A stretch of DNA of 64,000 nt from Ziziphus jujuba (lineage: Eukaryota > Streptophyta > Magnoliopsida > Rosales > Rhamnaceae), in contig NC_083390.1 in the NCBI RefSeq assembly GCF_031755915.1, positions 24,299,001-24,363,000 on the forward strand, read 5' to 3'. A model generated the notes under the pieces. It worked only from the letters and a program-made list of their open reading frames with translations, searched no databases and was not told the DNA's origin. Both the position numbers and the translations under genes were made by a program. The first letter of the stretch is position 1. The number at the start of each line of letters is the position of its first letter. This document shows positions 37,491-47,708 of this stretch, piece after piece.

Positions 37491-39010
37491 AGATAATTAA
37501 ATCGTTCATCATGGATTAAGTACATATATCCCCAACATACTATGCAAACATACGATATATATATATATATATATATATATTATTTGATACACACATAGAG
37601 ACACCAAGAATACAAAAAGAAGTCAGAAAAAAGAGCAAAATAAATTAAGAAATAAAGAAAAATGAAAAAAGAAATCAAATATATATATATATATATATAA
37701 TTATAAATACCTGAATATTTCAGCACAATAGTAATATTAACTTGCAGAGCTTTGTCCGTGGTTTCTCTGGATATAGGATAAACAGCAGCTTTATGTATTT
37801 TGAAAAGAAATCTGAAATCTGATATTGATCAAACATTGAACGTTGGAAAAAAAAAAGAAATGAACAAAAAGGGTGTTAAGGGTTCAGACATTTCCATTAA
37901 AAGACTGTTGACATGGAGAAGCTCAAAAGTTGTCTATTGACATGGTGAACCTCAAAAGTTTCTTCTTCTTTATATATATATATATATATAAGGTGTTATT
38001 ATTTTCAAAATTAAATATATGGAAAATTCGTCCATGCAGCAATAATTAAAAATGTTGTAGATTGTAATTAATATAGGTTTGTTATCCAAAGCCCATGTTG
38101 CTTATACAGCTGTCTTCATGTCAATGGATTCTGTGTCCATAACCAAAAGTTGCAGTCTACAAGAAGTTTCACACTAGCAATTTTATTTTCTAATTATTAT
38201 ACTGTACCTTTTATACAGTTAAAAAGGTTAGTTATGGTTATTATAAGTTTTTCCAAGAGAAAAAAATATATATTTAATACCTCTCTAAGTCTAAGTCAGT
38301 GAGGGACCCAGGAAAATTTTTTTGGAGGGCACCATTAAAGGCAAATCCAATTATATAAATAATTTACAAAAATTGAGGATTTTTTTTAAAAAAATTTTAG
38401 TCTTTTTTTTTTTTTGGGAAAAAAATATAAGTTTGAATGTTTTGGCAATACTTAAAAATTGATTGCAAATTGAACAAATAAAAGAAACACACTTTTTTTA
38501 AACAAAATAAGATAGAAAATTCTCAATTTGTTAGCATTGAAATAAAAGTTTACTTAAAAACTTGAAAGAAAAGAAAAATTAACTAAAACAGAAGAAGTTA
38601 AATTAAAACCGAAAAAATTGCAGCTTAACTTAAAACAGAAATTAAAGAAGAACAGCTTAACAGCTTAACTTCTTGAATCTTCGCCACTCAACCGACTTTG
38701 CCAAATTACAAATTATTATTATTATTATTATTTAACAGTCCAGTGTACTTCCTTTTTTACCCCCACAAAATTTCAATACGCTTTATATTTTTCAGTTCTA
38801 ATAAAATCATTTTCTGTTTTTTCTTTTCAATAAAGAAAGTTTGCCTTGTATTTTGTTTTTATTAAAGTATTAATTCTAATGAAAAGTTATAGTTCTTTTT
38901 ATTTAAAAACAAAGAAACTTAAATAATTAAAGTATTTTTTATTTTTCTTTCTTTTTAATTTTAATTGGACACAAATTGGAATTTCACAAAATGTAAAATT
39001 GACAATCCAT
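37490..39010. repeat. Intergenic block III, truncated and rearranged
   Basis: 37490-38650 matches block I (7870-8985). 38660-38800 matches 25670-25810. 38800-39010 then matches 22000-22220. It is a patchwork left by deletions. AT microsatellites lie at 37555-37580, about 37680-37700 and about 37972-37990. No gene is seen. Confidence 0.5.
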
Positions 39011-39074
39011 GAAATAATAATAATAATAACTACCATAAACAAAAGTTTGTTATTATAATAGTAATAATAATAAT

Positions 39075-39078
<4 letters not shown>

Positions 39079-39106
<28 letters not shown>
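39079..39106. repeat. (AT)n microsatellite
   Basis: About 14 AT units next to a run of TAA/ATA triplets. It sits between the block III patchwork and unrelated sequence leading to the exon-1 remnant. Confidence 0.85.
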
Positions 39107-39110
<4 letters not shown>

Positions 39111-39244
39111 TAGCGCCTTCAGACTGATCCTTTTTATACATAGGGTTTTGGCGTTTTGCTACAATGATCGCTTATCCTATTGGCGACGGTGGGCGACCAG
39201 CATTGGTCCTTGAACGTGCTTGTCCTTTTATGCCCTTCTTGTTG

Positions 39245-39935
39245 GTCAGTGTTAGCTTTCTTTTCTTTCTCTTGTCTGAAACTTCCCTTTGACACGACGT
39301 TAAAAATCCATTTCAAATCAAAAGCATCCATTTTTGACAAAGGGGAACAAAGAAATGGGTTTTCTTAGCTACGAAGGAAGTAAATTTCTTTAGGAAACAA
39401 ATGTGAAAGCATCCTAGTGTCACGGACTTGTTTCTTATATGCCCCAACCGTGACACTAGGAATCTTTAGTACAAGCACTAAGAGTGATATTCCATTAGCT
39501 TTATATACCCTTTTGACTTTTGTAGCTTTTTCTCCAAAAGATAAAAAAGAATTGTCATTTTGATCAATCAGAATCGCTACTACGGAATCCTGAAAATAAG
39601 AAAATGCAGGAAAAAAAAAAAAAAAAAAAAAAAGAACCGCTCGGTGCTTGCAGACGAAGTCATTTAGACAGAAAAGTTTTGTTCGTACTAAACTTGACCT
39701 CAAATGGACTTTTTCTTTTTTCTTTTTATTTTTTTAATTATGTCATATGGTTTTAATTTATATAACAAGAGAAGAAAAAAGAAAACAGAGATGCTTTTTG
39801 CAATTAGTTGACTATTTTTTATTTAATTATATTTCTTATTTCTAGAGAATAAACTTTCGAACAAATTCATTTCAATCACTTCTAGAAAAGGTTGCTTTAA
39901 TTTAGATGGAATGTTGAATCATATTCTATTCATAT
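39245..39935 (-). pseudogene. Remnant 5' end of a fourth helicase gene
   Basis: 39249-39285 matches the part of exon 1 encoding KKAN and the preceding residues, but breaks off before the ATG. 39300-39935 then follows the upstream region of gene A (6590-7130), including TTTGTTCGTACTAA. It reads as a promoter/exon-1 stub of a lost array member. It cannot encode a protein. Confidence 0.55.
39413..39460. repeat. Perfect 13-bp inverted repeat within an insertion
   Basis: CCTAGTGTCACGG (39413-39425) pairs with CCGTGACACTAGG (39448-39460) across 22 nt. Gene A's equivalent region reads CTAGGAATCTT with no insertion. It could be a small transposon footprint or a MITE relic. Confidence 0.7.
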
Positions 39936-40690
39936 TACAAATTTTGATATCCAAGCTACATTTTACACAAGTCACAAACTAATTTTTATTTTAATTTTTA
40001 CTATTTACACCAATCATTTATATCTAATACACCTTTAAAAGTAATTAAATACACATACTCTCATTTATATCTAATTTACCATTAATTCCCTTTTAGATTA
40101 AATCATACATTACACTACAGCCTTAATTCCCAGATCTTTGAATCCCCTTCATCTTAAACAATCCCTATTGATATTTTTCTTATATGTAGCAGCTAAAAAC
40201 GTAGAACTTATAATCACATTTACTCATCAGCTTGTTCCTTTGTTCATCACCAATCAATTTCCTCGCTTCTTTCTACTTTTTTTTTTTTCCTTCTTTTTCA
40301 AATTTTCTACAAAAATAATAATAAATTAAAATGGGAGAAAGTTATTTGATTAGGTTTTATGTTCTTCATCTTCAACAATCCCTCTTAGACTAATTCATCT
40401 ACAAGATGTATTTCTTTCTTTTCTTTTCTTTTTTCTTTTTCTTTTTTTATTTTTTTATTTTTATTTTAGTCCGATATATATAATCTAGACAAATATGGTT
40501 TTGTTTGGCTTACATAACCTGAATATAATTGCATAGTCCAATATAGTAACAGAGCTAGATATAAATTATCCAAGTTATATATACCGAATAACTTCATTCC
40601 GTGATATGTGAAATTATTCATTTATTTGTATTTGAAGAAAGGCTTGTTCTTTCATCAAAATTCGAACTTCTATAAGAAAAACACAACTAG
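39936..40690. other. AT-rich spacer
   Basis: Low-complexity AT-rich DNA with pyrimidine tracts (40268-40300, 40410-40465). No convincing gene, RNA or repeat family was recognised. An AAGAAAAACAC stretch near 40675 might be an eroded transposon end. Confidence 0.4.
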
Positions 40691-41024
40691 AATCGCATTG
40701 ATAAATGATGCAATAAATGCATTGCATAAAATATTTAATGACGTATCGTAGAGAGTCGTCTAACGTCTTATCGCTAAATCCATAAGACAACTAGCGACTC
40801 ATTTTAAGAGTTGCTTTTATTAAAGTTTTTAGTGACACATACTTACTTTTAGCAACACATTATGCGTGTCACCAGTATTAAAGTTTTTAGCGACTCAAAA
40901 CACCTTTTAGCGACTCAGTTTAAGAGTCGCCTATATTAAGTTTTTAACGACGCACATTTAGTTTTAACGACTCAGTTAAAAGTCACCTATTTTAAACTTT
41001 TTAGCGACGCATATAGAGATTTAG

Positions 41025-43925
41025 TGTAACACCCCGTCTCAAAGTACAACGGAAATTTTCCAACTTTGACCGAGGTTGACCATTAACCGTTGACTTTGAT
41101 AGTGACCAAGGGGTCAAAAATTGACTTTTTGACTCGGATGAAATTCTAGGTTGACTGAGGTACCGTTACAAAGTACACATTGGCACGAGTTCGTAGACTA
41201 GTAGCACGTCAAAAACGAAACTACGGTTTGAAAGATATGAGCAAAACAAGTTGAGGTCCAAACTGTCCAAGGGATGCCCGAGTTGACTTTTTATTCATGC
41301 AAAGTTGAGCTTTGATTCATGCATGGTTGTGAAGTACTCGTCGATACGAGTTCATAGACTAGCGGTATGTCTGATTTGGACATGTGGTTTGAAAGTTATG
41401 GACCTGTAGAGTTTTTCAAATACTGTATTATTTTAATATTATTTTTAAACGTGTAACAATGTGGCACGTGTGACTTAATAAATGTGACCATGTGTCACCA
41501 TGTTGAGATGCCACATGTCAACCATGCTTAATACCATATTATTTTATTATTGTTATTTTATATAATAATATTTTTTTAATATTATTTAATTATTTTCTTT
41601 TCTTTTCTTTTTATTTCTTTTTCTTTCTTTTTCTTTTCTTTTTTTTCTTTTTTTTTCTTTTCCCCCACATGGGAAAAAAGGGCCATGGGCCCTTCTTCTT
41701 TCTTCTTCTTTCTTCTTCTTCTTCCTCCTTCTTCTTCCTTTCCTTTCCTTCTTCCTCTCAGGCCCTTGCCGTTTCTTCGTTTTCGGCCACCGGACGGCCA
41801 CACGCACCGGCCACCGGTGAAGCCCGGTTCCCTGCAACCCCGACCTCCAAGTTTCCTGGCCAGACGCCGTCGGACGCGTCCAGATCGGGCCGGTGAAGTC
41901 GGCGGCGGCGGGTTAAGTTTTTCCGGCGATTCTCGCCGTTTCCGGCCAACCCAGCTCGACCCATACCTCTATCCCACCATTTTCGACCCCTTTGAGTTCA
42001 TTTATGGGGTTAGATTGCCCAAAATCCCCACCGTTTGAGAGATCCCTCAAGTTTAAATTCGGCCGAAGCTTTCCGGCCAAATTCTGACCACCGCCGGTTG
42101 AATTGAGCTCAATGGAGGTCGGTAATGTGATCCTCATCTCACAAGCTTTCCATAGACATATAATTTGTCAATTTTGGTTAACGTTTGTGTTAGACCCCCC
42201 GGGTACCGGGTATTATTTATCCGAATAAAATATTAATTTATTTGACTGTGTGTGAATCGTCGTTCTAGGAGCATGTGTGCGTAGTGGAATTTATCCCATG
42301 GAGGATCTTAGGTTAATTGCGTGCTTCAGGTGAGTGACCCACCTTTAAAAATATTTTGGGGTAATTAATTATATTTATTTGGTGTTAAATTGATATCTGA
42401 AATTATGCTCATGTGGTGGAAATTTAATTATAATTGTGGAAATTTTTTTTTTTATAAGTACGTATATGTTTATTGATGCTAAACAGAATTTTGGGTTATT
42501 AAGAAATTTCCGATTTTTATTATTGTGATTTAATTGTATTTATTACACATGAGCAAGGTATTTTCGTAAATTAATTGTGTCTGGATTTTTATATTATTTT
42601 TTGGGCATAATTGGTTTAAATATTTTAAGGAAAATATTTGTTTAAATTGGTGGTTTCAAATTTGATAATTATGCCCATGGAATATTATTTGATGGACTTT
42701 GTGCTACGAGAAAAATTATTGGTGTATTGTTATCGATGTTTTCATACCGGAAATGTTAAAGGAAAATGTGGGATAGTGAATTTGAAAACTGGTATATTTT
42801 CCATGGTGATTTTTTTGGAAAATCGGTACGGTAATAAGAAATTTAATAATTGGTTTTAGACGCACTCATACAGTATTGGTGTTCTGGCTGTATATGTGGA
42901 TTAGCACGCAAGTTATTATGTCTTCCGTGAGTTGCCATTGGACCGAGGGCAGGCATGTTTGATATTGGCCATAGCCGCCCCCCTCCGTGGCCGGGATGAC
43001 GGTTTCAGCAGCGCTCCTGTCGGGACGCCGAAGTACCGTATGCAAGTTTCTCTCTTTAACCTCCCCGCCAGTCGGTGCTCGGGACACTGGGTATCGGAGG
43101 GCATCACTAGTATATGGTGTGGTGCGTCAAGTACAAATTTTCAGATAGAAATTTCAAACCCTAAAGTATTCTAAAATTATTTATTCGGTTTTATTACATT
43201 TTATTTATAATTGGATTGTTTAATTATTATTTATTAAATTAATGATTCCTTGGTTTTGGGCATTCAAATAATTGGGTTTTGCAAAAATGTTTTAAAAGGG
43301 GAATATTACCAACGGAGTGAATAGTGAGGGTTTTGAGAGAAATTATTACCTTCAAATGTTTATTATTTATTTATTTATTTAATTGTTTGGTATTAAGTAA
43401 GTAAATTCCTTTATTAGTTATATTATAAATATTAAAAGTGTACAGTAGATAGGGTCACTCACTGAGATGATTAGCATCTCATATTTTTAAATTCCGTTCC
43501 CCTAGGTCCAGGTTGGGAGATATTAATCGTCCGGGCCGAACTCGACGTCTCAGTTCATTGCCGGAAGTCCAAGGAGCATTTTCTTCCCTTTTTCCTATCC
43601 AGCTTGTATTGTTTCATCTGTCATCGTATAAATTTCATATTTATTTGTATAATGCTCTGCATACTGTATTGGATATTTAGTTATTAATTATGCACTGGAT
43701 TACTGTTATTCATTTGGAGTGCTGTAAATTGTGGAATCAAATTGTAGTAATGTGGGAGGAATAAGGGGATGAATATAGAAGTGTGTTTTCAGTGTAGAAA
43801 ATTTGTGGTAAGTTCAACCCTTAGGGGAGGCTCTGCCGGATTTTCCATTGGAGGGTTCGGTAGGGTTTCCCTGGTATCAGGGCTTATCTAGGGTTCCGCT
43901 GAGGAATTTTGGACAGGTCCTGACA
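41025..43925. mobile_element. Solo LTR, probably Ty3/gypsy
   Basis: 2,901 bp starting TGTAACACCCCGTC and ending GGTCCTGACA, flanked by the 5 bp target duplication TTTAG (41020-41024 and 43926-43930). There is no internal coding region or second LTR, so it is a solo LTR left by recombination. Long LTRs opening TGTAACACCCC are typical of plant Ty3/gypsy elements of the Tekay/chromovirus type; the lineage is inferred. A GC-richer patch at 41640-42140 stands out from the AT-rich surroundings. Small frames inside it are not credible genes. Confidence 0.8.
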
Positions 43926-44749
43926 TTTAGAGATGCACTATGAGAGTAACCTATATTTGAATTTTTAGCGACACATATAGTCTTTTAGCAACCCATTATA
44001 TCGATTTACTTATAGCGACGCATTATTTAGCGATGCTTTTGTACAATGTCGCTAAAAACTTATTAGCAACATTTTCATGTTGAGTCACTAAATGTGTTAG
44101 TCGCCAATAGCCGAATATTTAGCGACTCATTATTATCGTCTCCTATTTAGTGATTCATTACGCTTTTAGCAATGCATTGTTTAGCGACGCTTTAAATAAA
44201 GTTGCTAAAAAGGATATTAGTGCTTCCTTTATAGAATCGCTAAATATGTGAGTCACTAAAATTAGGCAATTAAAGATCACCAAATATGTTAGGCTACGTG
44301 GTTGTTTGTTTATAGTCACCCCTTCTTCTTTTTTTATTTTAATTTTTTTTCAAATTTGTGAAAAGTGATTAAAATAGTAAAAATATACTTTAAATTAATT
44401 AAAATACAGAAAACTAAAACTAGACAAAATAGTTAGAATACAAAAGTTTAAAATAAATATTTTTTCATAACAAATTAATTATCAAATAAATTAAAATATT
44501 ATTTCATTGACATATTTTTACATAATTTGTAAACTATTGTATTTTTTCATAACAAATTTAATATTAATTAAACTTCCATGAATGCATACTCATTGAGATG
44601 GAAGTTGACATCCTCTTGTTGACGATATTACACCCTTATACTGCATATGGAAAAATTAAAAAAGTTATTAACACTTATGCAAAATAAATAAAATATTAAT
44701 AATTATTAAATTTGTAATTTAGTAAATGAAAATTTAAACAATATTACCA

Positions 44750-44990
44750 TTGTTCTTAAGATTTGATGAGGTACATTTCTTCTCTCACAGTCATTACAAA
44801 CATAGTCACTCTCACATTCATCCTCATTATCATTTTCATCGATACTTGGCAACTATATGACAAATGGATTATGAGCCATCGTAGTATCTCCAAGAATATC
44901 TTCTTCAACAAAAGTACGATGTTGTGGTGAAGTTAAAACAACAGACCATCTCGAATCAAATTGATCTTCAACATAAAATACTTGTTGAAC
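44750..44990 (-). pseudogene. CACTA transposon-protein C-terminal relic
   Basis: The minus strand reads VQQVFYVEDQFDSRWSVVL, then about 27 more residues to a stop at 44855-44853. Similar acidic sequence continues in frame past the stop (IDENDNEDECESDYVC). The QVFYVxDxxDxRWSVVL pattern is typical of the C-terminal (DUF4216-like) part of plant CACTA proteins. The fragment is isolated and decayed. Confidence 0.5.
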
Positions 44991-45599
44991 TTAGCAAAAC
45001 AATGTCAAGCAATATCACAAACAAAATTTCTACAAAAGCAAGATTAATGAAATCTAACGAACCTAACATGTAGTTAAAATGAAAAAAAAAAAAAAAAAAG
45101 ACAACCCACCTCATGACTCCGCCAACCATAAAAAGAAAAAAAAAAGAAACTCACCTAAAAGATGGAGACAAAGAAGGAAGAAACCCAGAAAATCATGAGG
45201 GCGACACAGAGAAATCCAACTTCCCAGTCGACGGCAACGTAGGCAAAAGAAAAATGAAACCCAAAATATCCCACGCTTTAAGTCTCTCTTAGATTGCTTC
45301 CAAATCTAATATCTATTAGGTAGTGTACTTGATGTAGTTTTAAAAGAAAAAGGATTCAAAGGAGGGCGTAAAAATTTTAAAACACACCAAAAATTTTCAA
45401 AAAATGGCAAAAACGTGCATTTTCTCTCAATTTCATTTTTTTTTCTTTGATTAATTTTTTATTTTTTATCTACAAATAAAAATTGAAAATATTTTTTAAA
45501 AATACAAAGCAAAATATTGAAGATTGCCGTTTATTTTTCTGTTTTTCAAGTACACCTTTATTCTTTATAAAATTTGCATATCTTTTAAAATTTTTGTTT

Positions 45600-47522
45600 T
45601 TTTAATTTAGAGAACAGGGGACGTATTCTCTTCAAGAAGGGTCGCCTGTTCTTGAATTGTGGGATCAAACGATGCATTATGGTCGAAAAGCATCGCCTGT
45701 TCCATTTTTTATATTTTCTTTATAATTTTTAAATAGTTTTTTAATTGTTCATCTACAAATATATTTATGTAGCAATCCAATGAACATAAATTCCATTGAT
45801 CTAAAAATAAAAAATAGTTTTGTCAATGCTCTTCTCAATTATTCACATATATATGTATAGATGAGACACAAAATATCTCAAGACCTAATTTAAGATAGGG
45901 TATCAAATATAGAATTCTAATTCATCAAGCATTTATTGATCAATTTATCTACATAAGTATGTTAAATGAGCTTAACTTTCATGTGTTTGTGGTCTATTAA
46001 ATTGCTTTTTCTTAAAAAAAAAAAAAATTGAAGGAACAGGCGATGCAATTCCATTAAAATGCGTCGCCTATTCGATTTTTTTTTTATTCTTTAATTAGTT
46101 TTGTTGATTGCTCATCTACAAATAATAATAAATAAAAAAACCATATTTGCAAAATTAAAAAAAATTACTAAAACAGCTTTCAAATTCAAAAAAGTTAAAA
46201 ATTGGTTGGGTCAAACGGCGATGCAATTGTTGACAAATGCGTCGTCTTTTTGTCTATCTGGCAACTCTTTGTTAAAAGAATTCATTGCCTAAAAATATAT
46301 TAGCCAGTTCTTGTTGTATCATTACATCTAAGTCATTTGACCTGGTAGTGTGGTGATTCCTTGAGAGTGTAAGAGGTCTTGGGTTCAAATCTTGGCATGG
46401 CCTTATTTGATATGCAGTTGTTGTTTAAAGAAAAAAATTTTAAAAAAAAGGACGACGCAGTTGTTGAAAAATGCATCGCCTTTTCATCAATTTGATGACT
46501 CTTTGTTAAAAGTCGCCTAAAAATATATTAGCCAGTTCTTATTGTATTTTTACATCCAAATCATTTGGTCTGATGGTGTGGTGATTCCTTGAAACGTAAG
46601 AGGTCCTGGGTTCAAATCTTGGCATGGCCCTATTTGATTTTAATTTTTTTTATGGGTTTGTACATGTTTAAATAAAAAAAATTGAAAAAAAGAAGAAGAA
46701 AAGGTGAGTTGAAGAATGCGTTGCCTTTTGATCTATTTGGCGACTCTTTATTATTGTATTATTACATCTAATTCATTTGACCTAGTGGTGTGGTGATTCC
46801 TTGAAAGTGTAAAAGGTATTAGGTTCAATTCTTGGCATGGCATGGCCCTATTTGATTTTAATTTTTTTTTATGGGTTTGTACATGTTTAAATAAAAAAAT
46901 GGAAAAAAAGAAGAAGAAAAGGTGAGTTGAAGAATGCGTTGCCTTTTGATCTATTTGGCGACTCTTTATTATTGTATTATTACATCTAATTCATTTGGCC
47001 TAGTGGTGTGGTGATTCCTTGAAAGTGTAAGAGGTATTAGGTTCAATTCTTGGCATGGTTCTATTTGATTTTTTTTATGGGTTTTTAAATGTTTAAATAA
47101 AAAAATTGAAAAAAGAAAAGAAGAAAAGGCGATGCATTTGTTGAAGAATGCGTCACTTTTTTTTCTATTTGACGATTCTTTCTTAAAAGAATGCATCGCC
47201 TAAAACTATATTAGCTAGTTCTTGTTGTATTATTACATTTAAGTCATTTGGCTTGGTGGTGTGGTGATTCCTTGAAAGTGTAGGAGGTCTTGGATTCAAT
47301 TCTTGGCATGGCTTTATTTTATTTTATTTATGGATTTCTAAATGTTTAAATAAAAAAATTAAAAAGAAAAAGAAAAAGAAAAGGCGATGCATTTGTTGAA
47401 GAATGCATCGCCTTTTCATCTATTTGCCAACTCTTTCTTAAAAGAATAGTTATTTAGTCTGGTGGTGTGGTGATTCCTTGAGAGTGTAAGAGGTCCTAGA
47501 TTCAGTTCTTGGCATGGCCCTA

Positions 47523-47525
<3 letters not shown>
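45600..47525. repeat. Tandem array 1: hairpin plus tRNA-like box units (about 220 bp)
   Basis: About eight loosely repeated units, each with a short hairpin of the type GGCGATGCA...TGCGTCGCC. Six of them also contain a segment near 46340, 46565, 46775, 46998, 47236 and 47457 reading GGTGTGGTGATTCCTTGA and then GGGTTCAAATCTTGGCATGG or a close variant. These two parts look like tRNA-type A and B boxes. Units drift in length and sequence. No protein-coding signal. Confidence 0.65.

Positions 47526-47526
<1 letters not shown>

Positions 47527-47571
<45 letters not shown>
47527..47571. repeat. (AT)n microsatellite
   Basis: Long AT run with one interruption at the boundary between the two tandem arrays. 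A second run lies at about 47676-47700. Confidence 0.85.
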
Positions 47572-47572
<1 letters not shown>

Positions 47573-47579
47573 TTTTTTT

Positions 47580-47677
47580 TTTATGGTAGGCGACGCACAA
47601 TCTAAGCAGTGCATCGCCTGTTAACTATATATACAAAAAAAAAAAAAAATCAATTCTTGGCATGGCCCTATATGATA

Positions 47678-47708
<31 letters not shown>

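Noticed and set aside
40660..40690. Definite CACTA left terminus
   Set aside because: The sequence is only loosely like CACTACAAGAAA and the right end has no matching inverted terminus, so no exact boundary is claimed.
41582..42137. Overlapping frames on both strands of the GC-richer patch
   Set aside because: They fall inside the solo LTR and derive from TTC/GAA simple sequence; no domain is visible.
42866..43174. Small frames with mixed composition inside the solo LTR
   Set aside because: They are short and on both strands, with no conserved motif; they belong to the LTR.
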